Source: Agrobacterium tumefaciens str. B6 (GTDB lineage: Bacteria > Pseudomonadota > Alphaproteobacteria > Rhizobiales > Rhizobiaceae). Taken from it: a DNA stretch of 64,000 nt. The first letter of the stretch is position 1. The number at the start of each line of letters is the position of its first letter. Below are positions 1 to 8,560 of this stretch, one piece after another. The position numbers and the translations under genes were made by a program. The notes beneath the pieces are model-generated. The model saw nothing but the letters and a program-made list of their open reading frames with translations, did not search any database and was not told the origin of the DNA. The stretch lies in contig NZ_LMVK01000001.1 of NCBI RefSeq assembly GCF_001541315.1, positions 558,001 through 622,000 on the forward strand, read 5' to 3'.

Positions 1-65
1 CTCTCTCTGCCTGCCTTCAAGCCATTCAGAATGCAAAGCCGCTATGAATTGTGGCCGGGGCTGCT

Positions 66-812
66 TTAATCAGGGGTTATACCCCAGTGCCGGAGGCCCT
101 GGACCACACCGTCCGCTTCTCTCGCAGCCGCGTGAAAAAAGCGCGTATCCTGATGTGCCAGCGAGACAAGCTCCGGCAGGGCATTGCCGACGATCACGCC
201 GCGAATATTCTTCAACTCGAACATCGCCCGATCATTGCCAGTATCGCCCGCAACCACTGATTCGTCGAGGCCGATGCGTAATTGTCCACATAACCATGTG
301 AGCGCTGCGCCCTTGTCCGCGGCTTTCGGCAAGATGTCGAGGTCGCGATCGCTGGAGTAGACGAGACGGGCGTCGATATCAGCCGCTACAAGCGCTGCTT
401 CGATCTCCCCGAGCGTGGCGTCATCGGCGTCATGCAGGAACCAGCTCGATTTCAAGCCGTGCTGGTAACGCTCCTCCTGCATCGTCACACCGGGAATTCC
501 GGCCATGACCTCGGCAATCTTCCGCGGGTCGAAACCGGTGCCGAGGGACTGTGTGTAGGCGCTTTCCAGTTCGCTTCGCTTTTTGGCGTGCAGCATCGTG
601 CCGACGCCGCCGATGATGTAGTCCGGCTGCGGCAGCGGCACCTCTTCCAGGAGGGCAAGCTGGTCGTCGATCAGCCTGCCGCTGTTGAAAACGAGGAGGG
701 GACGCTTTGCCTCCGGCAATGAGTGCCAGAAATCGCGAAACCGCCGCGTGGCGTCATTGTCGCCGACAACGGTTCCGTCGAGATCGGTGGAAAAAAGACG
801 AAGCGGTTTCAA
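66..812 (-). CDS. mfppB: mannosylfructose-phosphate phosphatase
   Basis: This 248-residue protein belongs to the HAD superfamily and resembles sucrose-phosphate phosphatases. It should remove phosphate from mannosylfructose-6-phosphate, giving the compatible solute mannosylfructose in the cytosol. The HAD nucleophile motif DLDGT is at residues 10-14, an NSGR motif lies near residue 44, and the metal-binding GDTGND motif is at 189-194. The start is TTG at 812; its TTGA overlaps the stop of mfpsA, so translation is probably coupled. An in-frame ATG slightly upstream (827) is followed at once by a stop, which leaves TTG as the only start. Assignment rests on family motifs plus the neighbouring synthase. 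Confidence 0.9.
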   Translation of the reverse strand: MKPLRLFSTDLDGTVVGDNDATRRFRDFWHSLPEAKRPLLVFNSGRLIDDQLALLEEVPLPQPDYIIGGVGTMLHAKKRSELESAYTQSLGTGFDPRKIAEVMAGIPGVTMQEERYQHGLKSSWFLHDADDATLGEIEAALVAADIDARLVYSSDRDLDILPKAADKGAALTWLCGQLRIGLDESVVAGDTGNDRAMFELKNIRGVIVGNALPELVSLAHQDTRFFHAAAREADGVVQGLRHWGITPD

Positions 813-2173
813 TCGCCGTCATTCCATGGTTCGGCCCAGTCGGCTTCTTCCAGAACCGGCATCATGGTCCTGCCTTCCACAAGGGCGAGCAACTGCTGGG
901 CAATGCCGGTCCAGGTGAACAGGCTGCGCGCCTTGTGTGCCCCCATGCGGGAAAGCCGCCCGTAAAGCCGCTCGTGCTTGAACGGTTTCATCATGGTGAT
1001 GCCGAGGTCTTCCTTGTCGAAAGGATCGGCAAACAGCGCATGGCGGCCATAGCTCACGGCCCGGAACAACCCGCCATGGATGGTGACGACAGTTGGCGTG
1101 CCGCTCGCCATCGCCTCGATCGCGGTCATGCCGAACGGCTCGTAGCGGCTGGAAAGCACGAAAAGATCGGCAGCGCGATAGATATCCGGCAGGTCCTCGT
1201 CCGCGACATAACCGGAAAAGGCCACCTTGTCTTCCAGACCGAGCGCTTTCACCCGCTCCTTCAGCTGGTTGAGGATCGTGGTTTCCTGTTCGTCCATATT
1301 CTCACCGCCAACGGCGAGATGCAGACGGGCTTCCGGTTCACGCTCCGCAAGAACGGAGAAGCCGTCGATCAGCAGATCATAACCCTTGTTGGTGGCGAGC
1401 CGCCCGAGCGCCAGCACCACCTTGCCCTCGAAGCCGAAACGCTGCCGGATCATCTGCCGCGTCGCATCCGAAACCGGGAAGAAACGGTTGTCGTCATAAC
1501 CCGGCGGGATCATGTGGATATGCTTGCGTTTTTGCCCGTAATCCTCGATCAGGACATCCAGCTGTACCGGAGTGGTTGCGATAACCATGTCGCAGCTTCG
1601 ATAGATGATCAGTTCGTGCTGGATGCGCTCCCTGAAGTTGAACTCCAGTTCGAACGTGTCGGCCTTTTCCGGATAGTCCGTCTCCATCTGGCGCTTCTTC
1701 CAGATGCCAAGCGAATGCGGCGTGTGCAGATGCGGGATTTTGAGCGCTTCGGAGAGCCTCTGGCCTGCCACGCCGGCGTCCCAGTAATGGCTGTTGATGA
1801 AAGAATAATTCAGGTCGTTCTTCTTGATGAAACGCAGCGCGTTTTCGCACCATTCCATAAGGTGCCGGTGCAGATATTCCTTGGGAATGAAATCGCGTCC
1901 GCCGCAGGGAATGCGCACCACGCGGACGCGCTCGTCAACCTCGTCGAATTCCGGCTGGTCTTCGAAGCGGCGGGTATAAAGATCGACGGTGTAACCGAGC
2001 TGGCCGAGTTTGCGTGCAAGCTCAAGCACATAAACCACCTGTCCCCCGGTATCGGCCGCGCCCAGTGGCGGATGCGCGGCGACATAGCCATGCGTCGATA
2101 TGAGAGCTATCCGCGGATAGCGTTCAGTTTCGCTCGTGGTTGTCATGGGTCCCATCTTGGTAAATTTTTCCAA
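809..2173 (-). CDS. mfpsA: mannosylfructose-phosphate synthase (GT4 family)
   Basis: This 454-residue GT-B fold glycosyltransferase resembles sucrose-phosphate synthases. It is expected to join GDP-mannose to fructose-6-phosphate, the first step of mannosylfructose synthesis. The N-terminal acceptor loop GAADTGGQ is at residues 38-45 and the C-terminal nucleotide-sugar motif EPFGMTAIE at about 345-353. It is followed by mfppB with a 4-base overlap, forming a two-gene osmolyte operon. The start is uncertain: the longest form uses TTG at 2173, and in-frame ATG codons at 2155 and 2146 are alternatives that would leave the domain intact. The pair is known from Agrobacterium, which supports the taxonomic call. 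Confidence 0.92.
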   Translation of the reverse strand: MEKFTKMGPMTTTSETERYPRIALISTHGYVAAHPPLGAADTGGQVVYVLELARKLGQLGYTVDLYTRRFEDQPEFDEVDERVRVVRIPCGGRDFIPKEYLHRHLMEWCENALRFIKKNDLNYSFINSHYWDAGVAGQRLSEALKIPHLHTPHSLGIWKKRQMETDYPEKADTFELEFNFRERIQHELIIYRSCDMVIATTPVQLDVLIEDYGQKRKHIHMIPPGYDDNRFFPVSDATRQMIRQRFGFEGKVVLALGRLATNKGYDLLIDGFSVLAEREPEARLHLAVGGENMDEQETTILNQLKERVKALGLEDKVAFSGYVADEDLPDIYRAADLFVLSSRYEPFGMTAIEAMASGTPTVVTIHGGLFRAVSYGRHALFADPFDKEDLGITMMKPFKHERLYGRLSRMGAHKARSLFTWTGIAQQLLALVEGRTMMPVLEEADWAEPWNDGD

Positions 2174-2258
2174 TTAACCCGATAAAAAGACCGAAGAGCA
2201 CAAAAGGTTCCATCAAAAACCGAATAAAATGGATGGCGCATTTCACCAGACGGTGTTT

Positions 2259-3032
2259 TCAGCCGCTGCGCTGCTGCTGTCGCAAACGGGAAATCCGGTC
2301 CCATTCCCGCGCCTGATGGGCCTTGGAGGTTGTCTCCACGATGAAGTCGATATGGGCTTCCGCCGCCGCCCTCGCTGCTGCCGGATTGCCGGCGGCGATG
2401 GCATCGTGGATGGCGATATGTTGCCTCAACACCTCGTCATGGGCGCCCGCGACGGTGAAGATGAGATGGCGATTATAGAAGATGTCGTCGCTCAGAAGCT
2501 TGTAGCAGGAGCGCAGCGTGTGCATCAGCACGATATTATGCGCTGCCTCGCCGATGGCATTGTGAAATTCCACATCGCCTGACAGTTCCTCTTCGAAGCG
2601 GCCCGCCTCATGCGCCTCACGCATTCGGTCGACGATGGCGGCAAGGTTGCGCCTGTCCGGTTCCGTCGCCCGCTGTGCGGCAAGTTCGGCGGTCATGCCT
2701 TCGATATAACGGCGATATTCGAGGAAATCCCGCGTCGCCCGGCTGTGGCGGGTAATCAGTGCGCTCAACGGGTCTGAAAAGACCGCGCCGACGATATCGG
2801 CGACATAGGTGCCGCCGCCATGCCTGCTCACGAGAAGGCCGCGGGTCTCAAGCTCCTTCAGCGCTTCCCGCAGGATCGGGCGTGATACATCCAGCTTCTG
2901 CGCCAGTTCCCGTTCGCCCGGCAGCCGGTCGCCATCCCGCAAGATGCCGTCGAGGATCAGTTCCTCAAACCGCAGCACGACCTCCTGCGATGTGCGGCTG
3001 TGCTCGATGCGCGCAAAAAGCGTTTCGTCCAT
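2259..3032 (-). CDS. GntR-family (FadR/FCD subfamily) transcriptional regulator
   Basis: A 257-residue regulator with an N-terminal winged HTH (about residues 12-75, containing LPGERELAQKLDVSRPILRE) and a C-terminal all-helical FCD ligand domain (about 95-235) that keeps Asp and His residues typical of metal/carboxylate sites (DVEFHNAIG, then RQHIAIHDA). The chosen ATG at 3032 has a GGAGA sequence 8 bases upstream. A longer reading from TTG at 3107 adds 25 residues with no family match. FadR-type regulators often sense organic acids (lactate, glycolate, pyruvate). The glc genes lie 2.6 kb away on the other strand, so control of glycolate use is possible but unproven. It could also act on mfpsA just downstream. 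Confidence 0.85.
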   Translation of the reverse strand: MDETLFARIEHSRTSQEVVLRFEELILDGILRDGDRLPGERELAQKLDVSRPILREALKELETRGLLVSRHGGGTYVADIVGAVFSDPLSALITRHSRATRDFLEYRRYIEGMTAELAAQRATEPDRRNLAAIVDRMREAHEAGRFEEELSGDVEFHNAIGEAAHNIVLMHTLRSCYKLLSDDIFYNRHLIFTVAGAHDEVLRQHIAIHDAIAAGNPAAARAAAEAHIDFIVETTSKAHQAREWDRISRLRQQQRSG

Positions 3033-3323
3033 CGCAGAAGTCTCCGGCGAGATGCCGCCCCGTATTTGATGCCGTGCAAAGTACCAGCGAAGCGTCGCAC
3101 TGGTCAAATATTCTATCCAGTTCTTCGTGTGCCTTTTCCTGCCTGCGGCAACACGGCATCTGCCCTTTGAAACTGGCTTTTGTTAAAGCAGCAGCTGGAC
3201 AGGGTGATGATGGCGGATTTTTCCGCCAGATGGATCAAAACAATTACATTGGCTTCGATTGCGGTGTTTTCATTGCGATCGATGGCTTAGAAATCCGGGA
3301 CAAGAAGCGGGGACGATATCGCA

Positions 3324-4598
3324 ATGGCCAAGGGTAGATTTGCATTCGCAAGCGCGCCGGAAAGGTCGCTGGCACTGGGCGAGGTGCATGCGCGGCCGAC
3401 CGTGCTGCTCGCCCCATCGCGCATCATCATCCAGCTCGCCTTCATGATGGATGGCGGCTCGGCCGTGCATCACTCGGTCATCGCGGAAATGTCGCGCAGC
3501 CGTGGTGTCGCACCACCGGAACGAGATGCCCGCCACCATGCAATGCCCTGGGGGCAGGGGACTCTTCGCTGGGAGCGGCATACCGAGTTCTCGACCTGGT
3601 TCTGGGATGGCCCCGCACCGGAAAAATTTGGCGGCGAAATCGCGGGCGATCCCTTCGGCGACGGCTTTTCGCCACCCGGCTCGCTAATCTCGGGCGTGCG
3701 GCTGGAAATCCGTCCTGAGAACGGTGTCACCTCCCAGGCGGAAGCGATGTTCGAACCGACCAGCCTCTGTCACAGCGATGTGCGCAACGGGCAGGCCGCT
3801 ATCCTCACCGATTTCCGCCAGGATCGCGACGGGCTGACGCAGATATTGGTGATCGACCGGGGCCTCACCGATTACAGCCGCGGCGCGCTGGTGCAGCGGC
3901 TGCTGGATATCGAGACCTACCGCACGCTCGCCATGCTGGGCCTGCCGATGGCGCAGACGCTGTCGCCGGAAATCCGCCGCATCGAGGATGGTCTGACCGG
4001 CATCACCCAACGCATGAAAAACGGTGCGCGCGACGAGGCCGATGCGCTGCTGGCGGAGATGACCCGGCTTGCGGCGGAACTCGAAGCCAATGCCGCGCTC
4101 AGTCTCTATCGTTTCGGCGCCAGCCGCGCCTATGACGGCATCGTGCGCGAACGCATCCGGGCGCTGGCGGAAACGCCGGTGCAGGGCCATGAGACCATGG
4201 GCAGCTTTCTGGAACGGCGCATGGCGCCCGCCATGCGCACCTGCCAGTCGGTGGAGGAGCGGCAGGCCAACCTGTCGCGCAAGCTCTATCGCGCCACGGC
4301 TCTGGTTCGAAGCTGGATCGATGTGGAACTGGAGCGGCAGAACACGGTGTTGCTCAACACCATGAACAAACGCGCCGCCATGCAGCTTCGCCTGCAGCAG
4401 ACGGTCGAAGGCCTCTCGGTCGCCGCCATCTCCTATTATGTCGTCGGCCTCATCGGTTATCTCACCAAGGCGATCAGCCATGATGTGCTTCCGGTTGATC
4501 CGGCCGTGGTCACCGGTATCTCCGTTCCCTTCGCCGTGCTTGGCGTGTGGTGGGTCGTGCGCCGCATCCGCCGCTCCCATGCAGAGGGCGGGCACTAA
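3324..4598 (+). CDS. DUF3422 family membrane-anchored protein
   Basis: A 424-residue protein of the DUF3422 family, which is common in proteobacteria and has no established function. The N-terminal half carries the family's conserved features (EVHARP near residue 20, HTEFSTWFWDG near 90). The middle (about 220-360) is helical and probably coiled-coil. Two hydrophobic segments close to the C-terminus (about residues 367-383 and 394-412) suggest a hairpin membrane anchor with most of the protein in the cytosol. It stands alone, reading toward the LysR gene with which it converges. No strong Shine-Dalgarno is visible, but the ATG gives the usual family length. Function unknown. Confidence 0.8.
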   Translation: MAKGRFAFASAPERSLALGEVHARPTVLLAPSRIIIQLAFMMDGGSAVHHSVIAEMSRSRGVAPPERDARHHAMPWGQGTLRWERHTEFSTWFWDGPAPEKFGGEIAGDPFGDGFSPPGSLISGVRLEIRPENGVTSQAEAMFEPTSLCHSDVRNGQAAILTDFRQDRDGLTQILVIDRGLTDYSRGALVQRLLDIETYRTLAMLGLPMAQTLSPEIRRIEDGLTGITQRMKNGARDEADALLAEMTRLAAELEANAALSLYRFGASRAYDGIVRERIRALAETPVQGHETMGSFLERRMAPAMRTCQSVEERQANLSRKLYRATALVRSWIDVELERQNTVLLNTMNKRAAMQLRLQQTVEGLSVAAISYYVVGLIGYLTKAISHDVLPVDPAVVTGISVPFAVLGVWWVVRRIRRSHAEGGH

Positions 4599-4613
4599 GG
4601 GACCACCTAGTCT

Positions 4614-4645
4614 CCCTCATTCCTGTGCTTGTCACAGGGATGAGG
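4614..4645. repeat. short copy of an intergenic palindromic repeat (type A)
   Basis: The convergent gap between the DUF3422 gene and the LysR gene holds a palindrome with arms CTCATTCCTGTG and CACAGGGATGAG around CTTGT. The same words flank the longer repeats at 9947-10067 and 49753-49870, so this is a solo or collapsed copy. As a strong hairpin it could end transcription from both sides, although no T-tract follows. Confidence 0.75.
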
Positions 4646-4660
4646 AAGGCGGCGGCGCCT

Positions 4661-5560
4661 TCAACCCTGCTCCCAATAGGGCGAAGGCCCATAAAGTCCG
4701 GCCAGATAGTCGATGAACAGCCGCACCTTCGCGGGTAGGAACTGCCGGCTCGGATAAACCGCCGACAGCGTGACATTGCGCGATCCCTCATAACCGGGCA
4801 GCACTTGTACCAGCTTCCCGCTGCGCAATTCATGGCCGATATCCCAGGTGGAACGCAGCGCAATGCCAAGTCCTGATATCACCGCCTCGCGGATCACTTC
4901 GCTCGAATTGGTGACCAGCATTCCCTCCGGCCGGATGCTGAGCGCACCGCCCGGCCCCTCCAGTCGCCACACGTCGTTATTGTGCGCCGGCAGGCAGCGG
5001 TGTTTCTTCAGATCCTCGATTGTCGCCGGCATGCCGTGGGCCGCCACATAGTCCGCCGAGGCGCAGAGCACGCGGCGCACCGGCGCCAGACGGCGGGCGA
5101 CGAGGCTGGAGGAGTTGAGATCGGCAATACGGATAGCCAGGTCGTAACCACCCTCGATGATATCGATGAACTCGTCGCTGAGCACCAGATGGACCGAGAG
5201 GTCCGGATGCCGCTCCATGAATGTCTTCAGATGCGGCGCGATATGCATGCGCCCGAAGGAGGTGGGTGCGGAAACCTTCAGTGTGCCGTTGACGGTGTTG
5301 GCGCGGCCGGAGACGAAATCCTCCGCTTCCTCCAGCCCTTCCAGTACGGCCAGCACTCGCTCGTAAAAGCCCTGTCCCGCTTCGGTCAAAGAAATCTGCC
5401 GCGTGGTGCGCTGGAAAAGTCGTGCGCCGAGCTTTTCTTCCAGCCGCTTGATGCGCTTGGAAATGACGGCGGGCGAATAGCCAAGCTCCTTGGCGGCGAG
5501 CGACATGCTGCCGGAGGCGGCAACGCTTGCGAAGACTTCCAGATCGCCCAGATTTGTCAT
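4661..5560 (-). CDS. LysR-family transcriptional regulator
   Basis: A 299-residue LTTR with a typical N-terminal winged HTH (residues 1-60, with ELGYSPAVISKRIKRLEEKL) and a periplasmic-binding-protein-like effector domain from about residue 90. Length matches the family. It is divergent from glcD, separated by 110 bases that contain a palindrome (5576-5590), which is the usual LTTR arrangement. It may therefore control the glycolate oxidase genes, but many LTTRs of this CrgA/DsdC-like type act elsewhere. The effector cannot be read from sequence. Confidence 0.88.
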   Translation of the reverse strand: MTNLGDLEVFASVAASGSMSLAAKELGYSPAVISKRIKRLEEKLGARLFQRTTRQISLTEAGQGFYERVLAVLEGLEEAEDFVSGRANTVNGTLKVSAPTSFGRMHIAPHLKTFMERHPDLSVHLVLSDEFIDIIEGGYDLAIRIADLNSSSLVARRLAPVRRVLCASADYVAAHGMPATIEDLKKHRCLPAHNNDVWRLEGPGGALSIRPEGMLVTNSSEVIREAVISGLGIALRSTWDIGHELRSGKLVQVLPGYEGSRNVTLSAVYPSRQFLPAKVRLFIDYLAGLYGPSPYWEQG

Positions 5561-5575
5561 AGTTGCCCTTGATTA

Positions 5576-5590
5576 TTTCCAGAATGGAAA
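5576..5590. promoter_or_regulatory. candidate operator between the LysR gene and glcD
   Basis: A perfect inverted repeat, TTTCCA-GAA-TGGAAA, lies 16 bases upstream of the LysR start and 81 bases before the chosen glcD start. A second overlapping dyad (TGGA-N5-TCCA) follows it. Position between divergent genes suggests a regulator binding site; no binding data can be inferred. Confidence 0.5.
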
Positions 5591-5670
5591 AAATCCATAT
5601 CATTTGATTGCGCCGTTTCAAAGTGGTAAAGAAACAATACCAGTTGGTGAAATGGCATGGAGGAGGGGCG

Positions 5671-7104
5671 GTGACACAGCCGATAAAGTTTCTGGAGCCG
5701 CGCGCGAAGGTGGTCGCAGATCGCGACCGCATCATAGCTGATCTCAAGGATATTCTGCCGGCGGACTGTCTTGTGCACGAGCCGCGCGAACTCGTGCCTT
5801 TTGAAACCGATGCCTTTGTCTCTTATCGCCGCCTGCCGCTTGCCGTGGCGCTGCCGAAGACGACCGAGGACGTGGCGGCGGTGATGAAATATTGTCATCG
5901 CTACGGCATTCCGGTCGTGCCGCGCGGCGCCGGCACCTCGCTCGCCGGCGGGGCGATCCCGCAGGAGGATGCGGTGGTGATCGGCCTTTCGAAGATGAGC
6001 GCGATCCTTGAGCTTGATTTTTACAATCGCACGGCGCGGGTGCAGGCGGGCGTCACCAATCTCTCCATTTCCGATGCGGCCGGCGCTGAAGGTTTCTTTT
6101 ATGCGCCGGACCCAAGCTCGCAGCTTGCCTGCACCATCGGCGGCAATATCGGCATGAATTCCGGCGGCGCGCATTGCCTGAAATATGGCGTCACCACCAA
6201 TAATCTGCTCGGCGTGAAAATGGTGCTGGTGGATGGCACTGTTCTCGAACTGGGCGGTAAATATCTCGATGCCGGCGGTTACGACCTGCTCGCCCTCGTC
6301 TGCGGCTCGGAAGGCCAGCTCGGCATCGTCACCGAGGCGACGGTACGGCTGATCGCCAAGCCGGAAGGCGCGCGCCCGGTGCTGTTCGGTTTCGAAACCT
6401 CGGAAGAAGCGGGTTCATGCGTGGCCGATATCATCGGTGCGGGCATCATCCCTGTTGCCATTGAGTTCATGGACAAGCCGGCCATCGAGATCTGCGAGGC
6501 CTTCGCCAAAGCGGGATATCCGCTGGATGTCGGCGCGCTTCTGATCGTGGAGGTCGAAGGCTCCGAGGCGGAAATGGACGCCATGCTTGCCGATATCGTC
6601 ACCATTGCCCGAAAACATGGCGTGAAGACGGTGAAGGAATGCCAGTCGGCCATGGAGGCTGCGGCGATCTGGAAAGGCCGCAAATCCGCCTTCGGCGCAA
6701 CGGGCCGCATCGCGGATTATATCTGCATGGATGGCACGGTGCCGCTTTCCCAGCTTTCTTATGTGCTGAAAAAGACGAGCGAGATCACCGACCGTCTCGG
6801 CCTGCGCGTCGCAAACGTCTTCCATGCCGGTGATGGCAACATGCATCCGCTCATCCTGTTCAATGCCAATGATCCTGAAGACGCGGCCCGCGCGGAAGAG
6901 GCAGGCAATGAAATATTGAAGCTCTGTGTGGATGCGGGTGGCTGTTTGACCGGCGAGCATGGTGTCGGCATCGAAAAACGCGATCTGATGCGCCACCAAT
7001 ATGGTGAGGCCGATCTTGCCCAGCAGATGGCGGTGCGGGCGGCTTTTGACGAGGGTTGGTTGATGAACCCTTCCAAGGTGTTTCCGCTGGAGGGGAGGGG
7101 ATGA
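5671..7104 (+). CDS. glcD: glycolate oxidase FAD-binding subunit GlcD
   Basis: A 477-residue FAD-linked oxidase subunit that oxidises glycolate to glyoxylate together with GlcE and GlcF. The PCMH-type FAD-binding domain contains VVPRGAGTSLAGGAIP, and a GGNIGMNSGG stretch follows. The C-terminal cap/FAD-oxidase domain has HAGDGNMHP and GEHGVGIEKRDLM. The start is set at GTG 5671 because GGAGGAGG lies about 6 bases upstream; the longest reading begins at TTG 5608 and adds 21 unconserved residues. It heads glcDEF, but a large hairpin repeat separates it from glcE. An alternative substrate is D-lactate, since GlcD and D-lactate dehydrogenases share this fold; GlcE and GlcF next door favour glycolate. 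Confidence 0.93.
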   Translation: MTQPIKFLEPRAKVVADRDRIIADLKDILPADCLVHEPRELVPFETDAFVSYRRLPLAVALPKTTEDVAAVMKYCHRYGIPVVPRGAGTSLAGGAIPQEDAVVIGLSKMSAILELDFYNRTARVQAGVTNLSISDAAGAEGFFYAPDPSSQLACTIGGNIGMNSGGAHCLKYGVTTNNLLGVKMVLVDGTVLELGGKYLDAGGYDLLALVCGSEGQLGIVTEATVRLIAKPEGARPVLFGFETSEEAGSCVADIIGAGIIPVAIEFMDKPAIEICEAFAKAGYPLDVGALLIVEVEGSEAEMDAMLADIVTIARKHGVKTVKECQSAMEAAAIWKGRKSAFGATGRIADYICMDGTVPLSQLSYVLKKTSEITDRLGLRVANVFHAGDGNMHPLILFNANDPEDAARAEEAGNEILKLCVDAGGCLTGEHGVGIEKRDLMRHQYGEADLAQQMAVRAAFDEGWLMNPSKVFPLEGRG

Positions 7105-7141
7105 TGGGTTTGAGTTTTGTGACGTTGACGGGTGTGGTTTA

Positions 7142-7294
7142 CCCCCCTCTGCCCTGCCGGGCATCTCCCCCTCAAGGGGGGAGATCGACTCGCAGCAAGG
7201 TCTCGTCTTTCTTATCGGTCGAGATAAAGCGACGCAGGTGCGCCTTGCCGATCTCCCCCCTTGAGGGGGAGATGCCCGGCAGGGCGGAGGGGGG
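7142..7294. repeat. rhizobial intergenic palindromic repeat (type B, RIME-like) inside the glc operon
   Basis: Two nearly perfect inverted arms of about 45 bases (7142-7187 and 7249-7294) are rich in CTGCCGGGCATCTCCCCCTC and flank a spacer of about 60 bases. The transcript would fold into a very stable stem. It sits between glcD and glcE. The arm sequence is typical of dispersed rhizobial intergenic mosaic elements. Confidence 0.85.
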
Positions 7295-7342
7295 TATCCC
7301 TTGCGAAAACTTCGCTGTCCCATGCCCGGAGCCCGCAACCCC

Positions 7343-8557
7343 ATGCTGACGCCGTACGCAGAAACCCAGGTCGCCGATATCATCCGCGACCACGCGACCC
7401 GAAGAATCCCGCTGAAAATCTTCGGCGGCAATACCCGCTCCGGTTTCGGCAATGCCGTGGCGGCGGAAACCGGGCTGAGCTCCCGCGCAATGGCTGGCAT
7501 CGTTTCCTACGTCCCCGCCGAAATGGTCATGACCGTCAGGGCCGGCACGCCACTTGCCACCATCGAAGCCGCCCTTGCACAAAACCGGCAGACGATGGCC
7601 TTCGAGCCGATGGACCACCGCCCGATCATGGGCACAGAAGGTGAGCCGACCATCGGCGGCGTCTTTGCCGCCAATGCCTCCGGCCCGCGCCGTTATGTGG
7701 CGGGTGCCGCCCGCGACAGCCTGCTCGGCATCCGTTTCGTCAATGGCAGCGGCGAGATCATCAAGGCCGGCGGCCGGGTGATGAAGAATGTCCCCGGGCT
7801 CGACCTGTCGAAGTTCCTTGCCGGATCTTTCGGCACGCTCGGTTTTCTCACGGAGGTGACTTTCCGCGTATTGCCGAAACCGCTTGCAGAAAAAACCGTG
7901 GTCGTTTCCGGTCTCGACGATGAGGCGGCGACACGCATCATGGCCGCGGCGATGGCGCTGAGCGTCGAGGTCTCCGGAGCGGCGCATCTGCCGGAAAGCG
8001 TGCGTTCCCGCTTCATCGATGGCAACCTGCCGGAAGGTCCGGCGACAATTCTGCGGCTGGAAGGGCTGCCCGCCTCGGTGGAAGCGCGCGCCCGCAAGCT
8101 CCTCTCCGTCATGGACCGGGTCGGGCCATGGGCGCTGCTGGAGGGCGAAGAGAGCGGGCTTTTATGGCGGCAGGTGCGTGATGTCGCGCCCTATGCCGGT
8201 CAGAATACCAAGCCGCTGTGGAAAGTCTCCGTTGCACCTGCCGCCGGCCACCGACTCGTCGCTGCGCTGCGCATGGAAGCGGGCATCGATGCCTTTTATG
8301 ACTGGCAGGGTGGTCTTGTCTGGATGCAGATGGAGGCGGACCCGGAGGCCGCTTTGCTGCGCGGCGCTATCAAGGCGCTGGGCGGCGGCCATGCCACGCT
8401 GGTGAGGGCAAGCGATGCCGTGCGCGCCACTGTGGCGGCCTTCGAACCGCGCCCGGCGGCGGAGGCCTTGTTGTCGGCGCGTATCAGGGAAAAACTCGAT
8501 CCGACGGGCATCTTTAATCCCGGCAAGATGGCCGTAACGATGCAAAGGGCGGTCTGA
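7343..8557 (+). CDS. glcE: glycolate oxidase subunit GlcE
   Basis: A 404-residue paralogue of GlcD that carries only the FAD-binding part plus a shorter C-terminal region. It is the second flavin subunit of glycolate oxidase. Conserved stretches include GTEGEPTIGGVFAANASGP and KAGGRVMKNVPGLDLSKF, followed by SFGTLGFLTEVTFRVLPKP. ATG 7343 (start MLTPYAETQ) is preferred over the longer 7301 form because the extra 14 residues are encoded by the end of the repeat. It is followed by glcF after 3 bases, so the two are co-translated. Confidence 0.93.
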   Translation: MLTPYAETQVADIIRDHATRRIPLKIFGGNTRSGFGNAVAAETGLSSRAMAGIVSYVPAEMVMTVRAGTPLATIEAALAQNRQTMAFEPMDHRPIMGTEGEPTIGGVFAANASGPRRYVAGAARDSLLGIRFVNGSGEIIKAGGRVMKNVPGLDLSKFLAGSFGTLGFLTEVTFRVLPKPLAEKTVVVSGLDDEAATRIMAAAMALSVEVSGAAHLPESVRSRFIDGNLPEGPATILRLEGLPASVEARARKLLSVMDRVGPWALLEGEESGLLWRQVRDVAPYAGQNTKPLWKVSVAPAAGHRLVAALRMEAGIDAFYDWQGGLVWMQMEADPEAALLRGAIKALGGGHATLVRASDAVRATVAAFEPRPAAEALLSARIREKLDPTGIFNPGKMAVTMQRAV

Positions 8558-8560
8558 ACC

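Noticed and set aside
1..65. Possible gene fragment at the left edge
   Set aside because: Only 65 bases lie before the mfppB stop and no frame has a supported product.
707..2185. 492-codon frame opposite mfpsA
   Set aside because: It mirrors the glycosyltransferase in the reverse frame and has no start signal or family motif.
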